Position numbers and translations under genes: made by a program
Assembly: GCA_004194705.1 (NCBI GenBank)
Contig: SADC01001309.1
Coordinates: forward strand, 186,001 to 250,000
DNA: 64,000 nt
Direction of reading: 5' to 3'
Source of the DNA: Ditylenchus dipsaci
Taxonomy: Eukaryota > Nematoda > Chromadorea > Rhabditida > Anguinidae
Notes under the pieces: model-generated
Seen by the model: only the letters and a program-made list of their open reading frames with translations
Database searches by the model: none
Told to the model about the DNA's origin: nothing
Part shown: positions 1-11,878 of the stretch, piece after piece
Layout of the letters: the number at the start of each line of letters is the position of its first letter
Position numbering within the stretch: the first letter of the stretch is position 1

Positions 1-289
1 AATTTTTAAAATGTGCTTTAGGCTTATGATTATGCAAGGCTAGGGTAGGGTATGTTCGGACGGACTCAAACATTAGCACATTTTATACTGCGAGATAAAT
101 ATTTGAGTCCAACCCAAAATACGCTGGCCTGTCTGCAGTCATGTATTATCGCAATTTTTGCTCTGGTTCTGAGTTCTTAGTTTAACACTAGCAGTATCGG
201 TCGAAACATTGGTATTTTTTAGTACAAATTTCATGCTGTACACGATAGTAACAGTAATTTTTCAATTTTTGATTTAAAACTTTTAGCTG

Positions 290-650
290 AGCTCTTTTTG
301 GGGGCTTGGTGGCTTGGGGTTGAGACGCACACCCACATACGTTAGATATAAATCACTAGAAAGTAACTGTGAATACATGAAAAAAGCATGCATACCAGAG
401 TTCCTTTGTGCGGTAGGCCCAGTCAACAAAACTATGTTGAAATTTTATCTTTTTGGGCGTATGGGTACTTTTTAGGCTAATTTGCCTTGGTCCTCCAAGA
501 CAAAAGACCGAAAAAATTCTTCAAAAATCGACTTTTTATGTGAGAAAATGTTGGAAAGCAACTTTTTTTTCATCGTTCTTAGCGTGTAAGAATTACTTAG
601 GAGTCGTTTAGACATGATTCACGAAAAATTAATAACTGCGGCCCCCAACT
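290..650. repeat. Half copy of core-module hairpin element
   Basis: Contains the right half of the recurrent module: GAGACGCACACCCACATACG, an imperfect TCACTAGAAAGTAA, GCATGCATACCAGAG and GCGGTAGGCCCAGT. It continues into the outer arm that ends TTTAGACATGATT, as in the elements at 25.9 and 13.2 kb. The left half is missing. Confidence 0.6.
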
Positions 651-1402
651 AAATAAGTGCCTGCTTTTCTTTGTCGAAAATTTCTACAGCGCTTTTTCTT
701 CTTTTAAATTTTCTATCTGATTCGCAGAAAGTAGCCTGAGGTCATGAATATCAGATTTAAGGCATAACGCGTGAAAATTTTAAGGGTTCAAAAAATACTG
801 ATCCTCGCCTTTTTTGCTATGCAGCGCACGAGCACGCCCCTTCATGACCTCTTAAACTTTACAGTGCAAATTTACAAAACTCGATCAGTGAATAAAAGGA
901 TTAATTTTTAATAAAAATTTTGAATGATGAAAGAGCAGGTTTTCTACGCGTCTCGATTTTTAATTTGAAGCCGAGGTGGATCGGCCTCGTCGGTTGAGGA
1001 TGTAAAAGCATTGGCCCGTACAAATGTTTTACAAATATAACACAATAAACAAATGTTTTATCCTAGACGGGGTCAAACTTGAATAGCTGTGTAATCTCGG
1101 TGGTTTTCAAAAAAACGGCAAAATTAAAAAAAGGTGTTTTGCATCAAAGCTTTTGGTTCTTTTCGGTTACACGGGGAACACTACTTCTTCAATTCATTAA
1201 CCATTTTTTCAAAGACAAATATAAAAGACAAAGGTTCCGTTGAAGAGCTTCTCGTATCGATTGTTGACATATATGAACCTAAAACGTCGATTTGATTAGT
1301 TATTGTTATGTTAGGAGTATGGAAATGAAATAAAATTCGAGTTTACAAAATGTTCCCCGGATAACCGAAAAGAACCATACTTTTCTAATACCATAATTTC
1401 AG

Positions 1403-3333
1403 GTCTGAACAAAATGGAAGACATGAAATCTTTTGTCTCCAATGAACTAAAAGGTCTCAAAGGTAATCGTTTTTTTCTCTATAAATCTTACAACCAACTT
1501 AAGCCCCAAAGTTTTTATTGTAGACCAGCATAAGCAACTAGAAATACACATTAGTGCATGTGAGACCATTCTCGAAGAATCTACTGCCAAGTCAGCCAAC
1601 GAGAGATTCGCCTTGGAGCAAGCCTTGGTCCAGGGTAAATTTGATGCTGCAGAAGCTAGCAAATTTATTGAAAATTGTATTCGGCGTCGGCTGAACCAGT
1701 GGAATGTGCTGCAGCTGGCTTGTTTGTGGAGTGTTCGAGAGGGGGTATACCTCTAAATATTATGTCCAGATGCAGGGCATGTTTTTACGCACTTATGGCT
1801 ACGACCAACTGCCACTGTTTTGCCACTTGAAGCTGCGAGGACTGCTGGTTGAGAGACAAAACACACCTTCTTCAGCTCTTACAGGTATCTAGTCTTTTTA
1901 GGGAAATGAAAGGACTATTTTGATATATAACGCGCCTCAAGACAAAAATTAATTGGAACTGGGTAACTTCGATGAATTTTTTTCTGCATATTCTTGTAGA
2001 GCGCTCCCAAGTTCCTGACAAATCTGGCTCTCCAGCTCTGAAGGTCTACAAAACGCTGTACAAGGGTCACTCAAAGTTCTAAAAACACCTCGATACCCCT
2101 ATCATGGCTTTTCATAGCTGACCCTCAAGCCATGGGCATTCCTAAAAATTTTATTGAGTTTCAGAGGTGGGAGCCGAATTCACATGGGATTTGAGCACGC
2201 TTTACAAGAATACGCGCATAAAAAAATATCGAAAAAACCCCAGGTCACAGTCAGGGTCCCTCCCTTGTTAGTACTTTTGTTATTTTTGAATTTTTGCACA
2301 AATGTAAAAACGAAATCTGTAAAAATTTCAAAATTTTTAAAAAAAATTGTAGTCGCAATTGTATTTTTATGTCCAAAATAGCAGAAAATTTTGTTTTTTG
2401 AAAATTTTGAAAAAAAGTTTATAGGAGTGACCAATTGCAAAATTCAAAAAAACATCAGGGCTAATAAGTCGAATTTTAGAAAATATTAAATCGATGCCAG
2501 AATAACTTTATTGGGCTTCTTTTAATCCAAACAACCGATGTACTGCTACAAATTTCTTTTTCACAACCAGGTGCACGGATACAAAAATGAAGTCTGGCTT
2601 CGAAAATGGAGGGAGTATATCCAGTCCTCTTCAGTCCTGTCGCAAGCAAAACTGTTCAATGTATGGTGACAATAAAGTACGTGCTGGGCCAGATTATTTT
2701 TACGACTCGATTTAATCTTTTTCAATGTGCTTTTGACTCCGTTGGTGCAGGTTGTTGTGACTGAAGGAGGTATAATAAATTTACTCTGGCATAAATTTTG
2801 TGGTTTTCCATTTTCAAAAGTTTTGACCTCTAAGGGGTTACAAAGTGCAAAAGTTCGACAAAAAAGTCTAAAATTACAAAAAAAAACAGCCAAATTGGGC
2901 CGTTTTTGGCTGTTCTCGCACCCATGGAAGATTCAGTCTCCACAGAAAAAGCTGTCAACCACCCCAAATGTATTCTTACCACTCTTTTAGCGCTCAGAGA
3001 GGGAAGAAGACGGCAATCCTTAGCTGCAGCCAACCCAGCCCTACCTAGTTTTGCGTCTATAGCCACAGCTCTGAAGCTATGTCCCAGAGAAGAAGACAAT
3101 GGACATCTGGAGGACCAATCGGAAAGCTAATCTGGGCTATGTCTTCTCTGACGCCTACGTGCCCCTGGTTTGCCGAATAGTGGAGCAGACTGTGTCTGAG
3201 GGGCAGGACTTGAAGCTAAAGAAGATACTGGGAGAACAGAATGTGTTTTGCACTAATCCAACCGCTGCTAAACCAGACAATAGAATCAGGAAGGCAATTC
3301 TGGTGTGTTGTGTTGGAGGGGTCACTTATGCTG
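1403..3333 (+). CDS. VPS33B: VPS33B, C-terminal exons (partial, interrupted)
   Basis: Sec1/Munc18-family protein that acts with VIPAR in late endosome/lysosome tethering and trafficking. Exons by eye: 1403-1462 (MKSFVSNELKGLK, matching the human MKNFVSQELKGLK region), 1524-1884, 2000 to about 2075, and about 2991-3333 (GYVFSDAYVPLVCRIVEQ, matching human AYVFSGAYVPLSCRIIEQ). Phases join exon 1 to 2 and exon 2 to 3 without adjustment. Two breaks appear: the frame changes at the G5 run 1741-1745, between LACLWSVREG and SKYYVQMQGMFLRTYG, and again near 3094-3100, between ALKLCPREED and MDIWRTNRKANLG. The join 2075 to 2991 is also out of phase. The N-terminal half lies left of the window, and the final exon after GGVTYA was not found before the repeats begin. 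Family call is firm; integrity is doubtful. Confidence 0.85.
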
Positions 3334-3395
3334 GTGGGTTACCCATTAAAGTTAGCTGACAAAGAGGCAAAATTTGCCATGCCTTTCCTATTGAT

Positions 3396-4117
3396 TTAAA
3401 GAGGGGGATGTTGCGTGGGATTTTTAACCATTGTTGTTTTCTTTTCTTAGCCGCCTGTTTTATTGATAATGGCTGATCTGTTGATACATTACTTGGCCAA
3501 TTTTTTACGCAAAATCCAAAATGTTATCAGAATCTAAATATTAATTGAAAATCTCACGAAAAACGTAAAAATTGACCGAAACATTCATGCCGTATTTCCC
3601 TCACGTATGATTCTTGTGTTATGGCTTTTCGTCATGGTTTTCGCTTTTTAGATAGTTATTAGGCAATATACAACTCAAAGTGTAGCTTGTTGTCTTAACT
3701 ACCGTCTCAGTGGTAAGTTGCCTAGTAGCTGTCACGAAAAAGCAGCCAAAACACAGTGACAAGAACATGATTTTGAATAGAAAAAGGATATGTGGGGGAA
3801 ATACAGCACGAATGTTTCAGTTTTTTCAGTTTTCATGTTTCCCATAAGATTTTTCAGAAAATATTTTGAAACCGAAATTTTCGGCCGAGCCGAGCCGAAA
3901 GCCGAAAGCCGAAAACCGAAAAAATATCGGTTTTCGGCCGGAAAAGCCGAAAATCAGCCGGCCGGCCGACAACCCTAATTATGATAACATTTTCGCATTC
4001 GCGTGAAAAGTTGGCCAGTAATGTATTAACAGATGAGCCAATCAACCGAAAAATATGGTTAAGAAAAGAAAACGAGAAAAGTAAAAATCCCACGCAACAT
4101 TCCCCTCGCCCCTTTAA
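3396..4117. mobile_element. MITE with GGGGAATGTTGCGTGGGA inverted ends
   Basis: The left end (GGGGGATGTTGCGTGGGAT) and right end (ATCCCACGCAACATTCCCC) are inverted copies, and both flanks carry TTTAAA as a possible duplication. Inside, 3880-3970 is an array of GCCGAAA units closed by CAACCCTA at 3968-3976. That is the reverse complement of the TAGGGTTG end seen at 11.9 and 13.3 kb, so a second element is probably nested here. No coding potential seen. It lies where the last VPS33B intron or exon would be expected. Confidence 0.6.
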
Positions 4118-4447
4118 ATGAGTGGGGGGGGGGGGGGTGGGGGTTGATGTAAATTAATTTTTTTATCCAGCAAAAATCATTTTATCTGAAAATTAGCCAA
4201 TAATTGTTTTTAATTACAATGAAAATATCATCACAAAAAACTTTTTTTCTATTTACCTTACTTCCTCTAAATAGGCTACTGGGTAACCCTCAAAAATCAG
4301 AAAAATTTTCAGATCAATTCTGAGGGTGCTTAATCAAAATCTAAAAGGTAGAGTCAGTCGAGCTCGTGTGAGTTAAAAATGCAATAAGGAGAATCTAAAA
4401 ATATTTGCCTTCAGCTGAGTTACGGGTCTTCAAAGTCGAGGAGTGGC

Positions 4448-4916
4448 GGCACGGCGAGAATTCCGCGGGAGACAATTCCGCGAAGGGTAATTTCGCGACG
4501 GATAATTCGCGACAGATAATTCCGCGACGGATAATTCCGCGAAATTTCAATTTTTGAAATCCCTGTTAGAAAAAACTTGATTCTGACAACGGATTCGTGT
4601 TCAGCATGGCCGATTACATATTCACCATCTTCAAATTTTAACTTTCTGTCTCATTCCAAATTCCCTCGAGACAAAAAAAACATATGAAAAAAATTTCAGT
4701 ATTCCAAATTTGAGTACAAGTTTCAGATTTTGAGTACCTGGGTATGCAATCGACCCTGCTGAACACGAATCCGGTGTCAGAATCAGGTTTTTTTCTGACA
4801 GGGACGTCAAAAATTGAAATTTCGCGAAATCATCCGTCGCGGAATTATCTGTCGCGGAACTGTCCGTCGCGGAATTATCCTTCGCGGAATTGTGTCCCGC
4901 GGAATTCTCGCCGTGC
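4448..4916. mobile_element. Foldback element with GACGGATAATTCCGC arms
   Basis: Flanked by an exact 8-bp duplication GGAGTGGC (4440-4447 and 4917-4924). Both arms open with GCACGGCGAGAATTCCGCGG and then consist of degenerate 15-base units around GACGGATAATTCCGC, in opposite orientation in the two arms. A short unique spacer lies between them. The 8-bp duplication is typical of hAT-type insertion. No transposase is present, so it is non-autonomous. Confidence 0.8.
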
Positions 4917-4924
4917 GGAGTGGC

Positions 4925-6190
4925 TAATTAGAAGAGGGTGTCCATTAGAGAAAGTACGGTATTCGGAAGTTTCAGGGGTATTCAATGGTTTCAGGAGATG
5001 TTTCGTGTTTTTGGCCACTAGGTAAACGTCTGATTTACAGTAGTAGTAGAACTTCTAGTATACCAGTGAAAGGAAAATGTTATCCAAAAGAAATTAACAA
5101 GAAATCAATACAACGTATCTGGTCAACCTTGTTTAGTAAACTTTTAGGATCATATTAAAAAAACAATTTCAGAAGTAGCATGTCTGAGGGCTTTTGCTCA
5201 AAACAATGATTTTCGCATAATCATAGTCACGACCAGCATAATTCACAGGGAAAGCTACTTGCAGAACTTGGCTATGGTGGACTGATCATCATAATAACTG
5301 AGCAATATCATGTGAATAATCTAAGCTTTTATTTTGTTTGCTGAAATTCCGACGCTACTGTCCTATACCCCACCCCTTCCCAATAATTTTTCAGGTACCG
5401 CTAAATCCATACTTTTTTTGAAAAATGCTGAAATTAGTACGGGTTGTCCCTCAGCCTAATGCTTAAGGCCCAAGGCTAGTTCCTAAGTCTAAAAATTATT
5501 GGAGGGGGGGGGGGTATGTATTAAAGCAGCGCCAAAATTCCCTTACCATTCTAAATTTTAATGACCCCTAACGGCCAACCGCTTCCTTCTGGTCTTTCCC
5601 TTCTCTACGCAGCAGCCTAATTTTACTATTTTTTCAACCATTCCCTGGTTTTTTGCACTACTATAATGTTGATCATAATAACAGCAGCAACTGTGCTTAA
5701 TTCACTTTCTCTTTTGATTGAAACGGGTTTCGTTCTTATTGTTTTTCGGGGGGAGCTAATTGACTAGTTTTTATCTCAATACCGCATGTTCCACTTTCCC
5801 TTTTGTTTGCTTATGTTAATGATAATTTGAGAGGCAATAAAGGATTCTAGTCTCAATGGAATGTCCGATATTTTGATTGCACACGCACGTACATATCCCT
5901 CCATTTTCAAAACAATTGATGCGATTCACAAACACATATTTGGGTCGATCAGCAAAAAAAAAGGTTTTGAGAGAGATTGCGAAGCCATTTAACTGTGGTA
6001 GATAATAAATTATTTCAAAAATGACCTTCAGCGGTAAGTAAGCAATTCTTTTTCAGAAAACATTACGAGAAGATAGCTCAGGGACAGAAATTCCTTGAGT
6101 GCCCTTCACCCCTCTTTCAGTCTCAAAAATAGTTACGCTAATATCTTGTCACTTGCGCCAGTCGACCCCCTGGTCAGTACTTGTAGAAGA
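4925..6190. other. No gene recognised
   Basis: A/T-rich sequence with short simple tracts, including a G run near 5502-5515 and a small palindrome around 5450-5490. No reading frame with codon structure or family resemblance was seen on either strand. Confidence 0.5.
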
Positions 6191-7135
6191 ATGCAAGAGC
6201 TACAAGATAGGCGAAAAATCAACACAAAAATTCAACAAGCGTCACTCAGAAATTACAGCAGAAGAAGTAAAACCAGCTGTTTTCCTGGTATTGAAATTTG
6301 AAGGGTACCTGGTTTGGCTTAGGCCTGTTGACTTTACAAAAAATTGTGCTTACAGTATACCAAAATGCTCAGCATGAAGAATGCAAAAGAACGAAGGCAA
6401 AGAGTCTTTGCCAAAGACCCACGAGAATTCATGCATTCGGGTTCAGGTACAGTCGACTCTCCAATAACGAACCCCCTGGGGACCGGCTCTAGGTGTTCGT
6501 TGTTGAGAGAGTTCGTTATTGAGAAGGTCCGTTATAAGTACTTTATCGAAAATCCAACAAACCAAACCAAAAAAAGTGTTCGTTATGAGAGAGTTCGTTA
6601 TTCAGGGGTTCGTTATTGGGAGAGTCGACTGTATTCAAATTCAGGTTTCGTTATTTTCTCAAAAATTTTCAAGAAATTTTCAGTAAAGCACTTGTATCCA
6701 ACACTTGTATCTGATGCAGCTTTTTGCGCTCTATGTCGTGATATTTTTCTTTCCTGAAAATTTCTTGAAATTTTTGAGAAAATAACGAAACCTGAATTTG
6801 AATACCTGAACCCGAATACCTGAATTCTCGTCCAAAAGCCCTGGTTTTTGGTATGATTTTGAGATCAAACTGTTTTGGCTTGAATGTTGTAACATTTGCT
6901 TGTTGTCTCGTGAGTCTTTGCCCTCGTTCTGTTGCATTCTTCATGCTGAGCATTTTGGTATTTTGTAAGCACAATTTTTTTTTCGTAAAGTCAACAGGCC
7001 TAAGCCAAACCAGGTACCCTTCAAATTTCAATACCAGGAAAACAGCTGGTTTTACTTCTTGTGCTGTAATTTCTGAGTGACGCTTGTTGAATTTTTGTGT
7101 TGATTTTTCGCCTATCTTGTAGCTCTTGAATTCTG
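6190..7135. repeat. Inverted duplication that encodes the same peptide twice
   Basis: The segment at about 6190-6420 returns inverted at about 6900-7135. Both copies encode nearly the same peptide (SYKIGEKSTQKFNKRHSEIT, then EVKPAVFLVLKFEGYLVWLR). The left copy is on the plus strand and the right copy on the minus strand, so they converge. The right copy is part of a 191-codon open frame (6669-7244, minus). I do not recognise the protein. It is basic, has no obvious signal or membrane segment, and may be a transposon-encoded fragment. Confidence 0.5.
6450..6631. mobile_element. pogo/Tigger-type MITE
   Basis: TA duplication (6448-6449 and 6632-6633) around inverted ends CAGTCGACTCTCCAATAACG / CGTTATTGGGAGAGTCGACTG. 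The interior repeats GAGAGTTCGTTAT in both directions. The CAG..CTG ends and TA target fit Tc1/mariner-pogo derivatives. It is nested between the arms of the surrounding inverted duplication. Confidence 0.75.
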
Positions 7136-7245
7136 GAGGAGGGAGGCGCCCGATTTTGCGATCATCGTGCTCAGCAGGCTTTTTGACTGCCAGGTAGTCA
7201 AACGTTACAGTCAGGAATTCTCGTGTTAAAGACGGGGGAAACATT

Positions 7246-7708
7246 GGCTAAAGTACGGTATAAGAACTCCTCCCAAAACCGGTTTTAACAACTTTTTCGT
7301 GTGTTTTAGCATCTTTAACGTACAGAAAACATGTTTTTAGGGGGCGGAAAACCAATTCCGGAAAAAAAATTTTGTGAAAATTTCGACTTTTTTCCTTGGG
7401 GACCAAGGTTGGTTAGAGATGCGCGCACAGACTTACCTTAGACATAATTCGAGCAAGACTCTTGTCATAAATGTATGAAAGACTCTTTTTGCCCAGCTCT
7501 AGCGACCAAAGCGGGGTAGAATACCTTAGTACAAGGTGGTTTACCTCGGTCCCCAAGGCAAAAAGTCAAAATTTTCAAAAAATATTTTTTTTCCGGAAAT
7601 GGTCTTCCGCCACCTAAAAACATGTTTCCTGTACGTTAAAGATGCTAAAACACACGAAAAAGTTGTTAAAACCGGTTTTGGGAGGAGTTCTTATACCGTA
7701 CTCCGGCC
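7246..7708. mobile_element. hAT-like MITE, copy A, with core module
   Basis: An exact 8-bp duplication GAAACATT (7238-7245 and 7709-7716) flanks inverted ends GGCTAAAGTACGGTATAAG / CTTATACCGTACTCCGGCC. Arms of about 180 bases surround part of the recurrent core (GAGATGCGCGCACAGACTTA, CTTAGACATAATTCGAGCAA). Non-coding; apparent reading frames are by-products of the inverted repeat. A second copy with its own duplication sits in TSC1 at 59.3 kb. Confidence 0.85.
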
Positions 7709-7779
7709 GAAACATTTACGCTACTTTTTGACATTTGCTACTTTCAACGGATTGTTTGGACCTCTAAGGTTTGAGATAA

Positions 7780-9150
7780 GTTTAGGCGCCGGGAGCCGAC
7801 TAGGGCGGAAGGTCTGAAAAAATCGGCGCAAGGTAAAAAAGTGGCGCCGAGCGCCGGAATAAATACTGAAATTGACGTCGGCGCCGATGTCAAAAAGTCA
7901 TTTAATTGATCAAAAATGCATATAATGACATTTGTGAATGCATAATTACTTTGAAAAAATCGAAAATTAAAAAAAACACAAAGTTTGGTATTTCTTGAAA
8001 ATTTTTTGCGGCTAAATTAGCGGACCGACTAAAGGCGCATTCACAATGAGGAGGCTGTTTGCGGTTGCTAAATCCGATTTGTCACATGGAATGGCCATAT
8101 CTTTTTTTAATTTTTCAAAAATTATTCTGTTATTTCCATCTTGTAACTAAGGTTCAGGGCTACAATATGAGCTATTGATAAGTTGAATGTTGTTGAAAAA
8201 CTTGAGTTAAAAAAGAAAGACTCCGCCCAAGCATCCGCACTCGAATTCGAGTTAGGATTCTTGGGCGGAGTCTTAAAATTTCATCTGAGTTTTTGAAGCA
8301 ACATTTACTCAGTCAATAGCTCATTTTAATGCAGTTTTGTGCATTCGATAGCTTATTCAAAAAAAATTTTGGCGACGGGCGCCAGCAGTTTTAAAAAGTG
8401 GCGCCGATTTATTTCAAAATTTTCGTCGGCGCACACCGGCGCCGGAGCCGGCGACAGTGCAACTATGATTCTGACACTAAAGAAGGCAACATATGATTAT
8501 AAAATCGTGACAAAGTGTACAAATTTAATATATACCGTATCTTCTCTAATAACTCCCGGGTCTAAGGATTTGAAATCGTGTTCTTGGCATTGTGTTTTCG
8601 ACCCACTTTTTGAAGACTGCTCTCAGGCAACTTAGCACTCATTTTGTAGCCAGTGAGATGAGCTACAAATGAGAAATGGGTTTGTCAACATGATGAAATT
8701 GACGTGTTGCAGCAAGATTCAGATATGAAATCATTATCCGATGGGTTCCACTAAATAATATTGTACAATTCAGTGAAACCATCATAAAAAAACATTCAAG
8801 TCTTATAAATAGAATATTTGCAACCCGTCAATGGGTTTTTCATTATGTTGACAAATCCATTACTCAACACAGCCACCCCCCCCCCCAAATGCTACCCTCA
8901 CCCTTTAAATATTGAATTTGTACATTTTGTCACGATTTTATAATCATAGGTGGTAGTAACAATCAACGGATAAAATCCGCGGATTTATCCGCAGCTTGGG
9001 ATAAACACGCGGATATATCCACGGATTTATCTGCGAATAAATATGAGCATGGTTATTTCCACTAAAAGTAAAAAAAGTTAAACCACTATTTTTTATGTAC
9101 TCCTTAAACCAGGAAAATGTATTATTTATATTTATTCATGTGTTATTTTA
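7780..9150. repeat. GGCGCC-rich and ATATCC-rich repeat patches, no gene
   Basis: Patches of GGCGCC units occur at 7790-7890 and 8370-8450. Inverted arms (ATTATAAAATCGTGACAAA and complement) lie at about 8490-8530 and 8915-8950. A TACCGTAT MITE end lies at about 8533, and an array of GCGGATAAATCC-like units at 8955-9045. There is a C run near 8876-8887. Nothing coding was recognised. Confidence 0.5.
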
Positions 9151-9825
9151 GGCATAAGGACGTTTAGCGGTTGGCGGGACGAATGTCCCAAAACCTCTAA
9201 ACGTCACACCAAAACGCCAAGTTTTTGAATTTTTTAAATTCATTATTATTTTTAGGACGGTCGGGTGTTTTTCCTACTGTTTTAGCTCTCTTAATTTTTT
9301 CCCCGTAGTCTCTTCTTGAGTCCTTTGATGGGTTTTCGGTTCTCTTTCAAGATTTGGCTGCTTGAGTCAATAGTCTGCTAAAAGTAGACGACTATTCCAT
9401 ATCCACATATCCACGATTTCCATATCCACAATGTTGAACGATGGCTAATCAATCTTTCGCCGTGATATTCTGTGCTTTTACCAATATTTTTCGTGGCACA
9501 TCTTAATTCATCCTGACACTCCAAAACATAAACACGTTACTAAAGTATGAACACGCCGGATTTTATTCATCTTCAAAGCAATAACAACTCTCAACAGTCG
9601 GTTAGACAACAAATATTTCTAAATTTTTGGTCTCTCATTGTTTCTTGTTCTGCTCACAACATCAAAGTGGCTGTGTTGGTAGCAAATGACTGAAGTAGGA
9701 CCTGACATCAATAGAGTTTTTAACTGAAACAATAGCAATCACAGCAATAAATTGTCAAACACATAAAAAGCGAGAGAATGTAAGGGAGGCAGATAGCAGA
9801 GAAATAAGAAACAGGCCTGGGGCGA

Positions 9826-9900
9826 CCCGATAGTTCAATTGGTTAGAGCGTCGACTTGCAAGAAGGATATCGTGGGATTTCACTTTTTCCCAGGCCTGTG
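9826..9900 (+). other. Degenerate tRNA-like (SINE-type) sequence
   Basis: TAGTTCAATTGGTTAGAGCG fits a tRNA A box and D arm, but the anticodon stem does not pair and the T-arm (GTGGGATTTCAC) is degenerate. It reads as a tRNA-derived relic rather than a working tRNA gene. Confidence 0.3.
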
Positions 9901-9933
9901 AAAAAGCCGCACTCGGCCACTGGCGTACGCTTA

Positions 9934-10330
9934 CTAGAATTTTGAAAGCCTAATTCTTTCATCTGGCTGGAAGACAATAAAGTTGCGCTTGTAAAGGCGA
10001 GCTGCCAGAATCAATCGCTGGCTGCTACCCTGATGCTTCCGCTCAGCAAAGATTTCGCTCGGCGTAGTTGCATGATCTTCGATGTAATCGTCAACAGCCT
10101 CTTTTGAACAGCTCCAATTTGTCCACTTTTCAGCGCGATTTTCATCCAGATGGCTCATCAGGCCCTGACGCACCCTTGCTTGTTTATTCTCCTCGCCATA
10201 GATAAGTTGCACAATTGATCTAAAGAATTCAATTAGCGCGTAAAAGTGTGGTCTCTGTAGTCGTCATCTGATGGAAAGATTACCACTCCATTTTTTTCTT
10301 CAGCCAGCGAAAGCCATCTACAAGTAGAAG
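9934..10330 (-). pseudogene. OTU-domain-like remnant
   Basis: Minus-strand frames read ALIEFFRSIVQLIYGEENKQ, DDYIEDHATTPSEIF and HQGSSQRLILAARLYKRNF. The order and spacing resemble the helix after the active site and the closing (W)GG..L..LA..Y.R.I block of OTU cysteine proteases. The expected nucleophile segment (DGxC) is replaced by DDDYRDHTF with no cysteine, and a frame change near 10235 separates the two parts. A second open frame (10376-10564) encodes a KWTNSDVIENLQQL segment. OTU domains are known passengers of some animal transposons. It is probably inactive and the call is tentative. Confidence 0.4.
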
Positions 10331-10668
10331 TAGTAATCACAGGATATTATTTGAAAAAAATGTACCAAACTTTCCTCATTCAGCATGACAAAAGCACGAC
10401 TGCTGCTTCAATAAGTTGATAACATCTTCCTTTGTAGCCTTCACATTTTTGAGTTGCTGAAGATTTTCGATCACGTCCGAGTTAGTCCACTTGAAGTCCT
10501 TCATTTCAATACACCCAGATAAATAAAAAAAACAGTAGAATGTTGAAAGGATATAAAGCCTCATGAATTTGTAAAAAATCTGTCCAAGGGCTCAAAAAAA
10601 CTTTGGTTAAAAAATTAAGAGAGCTAAAACGGCAGGAAAAACACCCGACCGTCCTAAAAGTAATAATG

Positions 10669-11051
10669 GGGTATAGACGTTTGGCGAATATGAAACTTTT
10701 TCAAATTCGCGAAACGTTTGGCGAATTTGAAACTCAAAAGAGTAAAATATCTCTAAGGGTATATATGGAGATACTTATTTAGACATATCAAGGGTATTTG
10801 GCTGAATGTGATGGCCAAAGTCTAGCATATTCCACATTGCAAGGGTCAGGGGTTAACACATGTATGTACCCTATCCCTTGCAATGTGGAGTGTGCTGGTC
10901 TTTGGCCGCGAAGCGGCCAAATACCCTTAATATGTCTAAATAAGTATCTCCATATATACCCTTAGAGATATTTTACTCTTTGAGTTTCAAATTCGCCAAA
11001 CGTTTCGCGAATTTGAAAAAAGTTTCATATTCGCCAAACGTCTATGCACCG
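10669..11051. mobile_element. 383-bp hairpin MITE
   Basis: An exact 8-bp duplication TAATAATG (10661-10668 and 11052-11059) bounds a near-perfect hairpin. The ends are TATAGACGTTTGGCGAATAT and its complement. The arms contain AAGGGTATTTGGC and the apex carries GTTAACACATGTATG. It is inserted into the right arm of the larger OTU-bearing element, so it is younger. Confidence 0.85.
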
Positions 11052-11119
11052 TAATAATGAATTTAAAAAATTCAAAAGCTTGGCCTTTTTGGTATGACGT
11101 TTAGCGGTTTCCGGGACAT

Positions 11120-11870
11120 TTGTCCCGCCTACGGCTGTATTGATTTTCGGCGTTTCCCGTTTTCGTCGTTAGCCGTTTTCGTCGTTAGCCATTTTCAGCA
11201 TTTGTCGTTTTCAGGAGCTTTTTTCAAAATATTTCGTTTTCGACAAGATGAGTTTGGGAATTTGAGTTTTTTGAAGAAATGAGTTTAAAAATTTGAGCTT
11301 TTTGAGAAAATGAGTTCAGAAAATTCTTTTTTCATGTCTATCTTTTTTGAACATTCTTTCTTAGAAAACCTTGTTATAGGTCAAATTTATCCTCGTTCTT
11401 CCTCATGTATATGTACATAGAAATCGTCGAAGACTCGAATTATTTCACCTATCCTCTCTTCAGGTCTACATAACCACCCTACTGGTGCTTAAACCCACCC
11501 TACTATTATATCCGCCCACCATGCAGGCCTACCTACCTGCCCTTTTGGAATAGATTTACTGGCATCTATTTGCCCACGAGTACCCACCTGGGTAGTTAGT
11601 GTTACAGTTGGTGAATTCTTGTTGGTCCTATCGAATCGTGTTTCATATGCAAGTATGATAGCTAGATTTGTTTTAAATTTTTAAAGATTTTTCGAGCTAT
11701 CCAGTCGGATATTCACCTGATTCTAGGCTACCTATCCCGGCTTCCAGGATTTAGGTAGGTGAAATCGCAATTTCGGCCTTAACAAACCGATTACTGATGC
11801 CATTTAAGGTTGAACATTGCGGTATGTTTTAAATTATATCCAAAAAAATTTGCGGGAATTTAAATTTTCA
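11120..11870. other. Motif-rich non-coding stretch
   Basis: The left side repeats TTTTCGTCGTTAGCCG units whose inverted partner is near 14470-14510, so it is probably an old element arm. Around 11465-11620 degenerate ACCCACCCTA/CCTACCTGCC units recur. Similar CCAGGTGG/TACCTACCCC units return at 12.7-13.05, 19.4, 33.2 and 60.1-60.3 kb. No gene seen. Confidence 0.45.
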
Positions 11871-11878
11871 GTCTGAAC

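Larger units (their letters stand above)
9163..11115. mobile_element. Composite element with GACGTTTAGCGGTT ends and OTU-like remnant
   Basis: The left end (GACGTTTAGCGGTTGGCGGG, then AATTTTTTAAATTCATTATT) returns inverted near 11050-11115. A second inverted pair, GGACGGTCGGGTGTTTTTCC, lies at 9255-9280 and about 10635-10655. The interior holds minus-strand open frames related to an OTU domain and a tRNA-like patch. The right arm is interrupted by a younger hairpin element (10669-11051). The same GACGTTTAGCGG end recurs at 14.5 and 21.5 kb. Confidence 0.6.
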
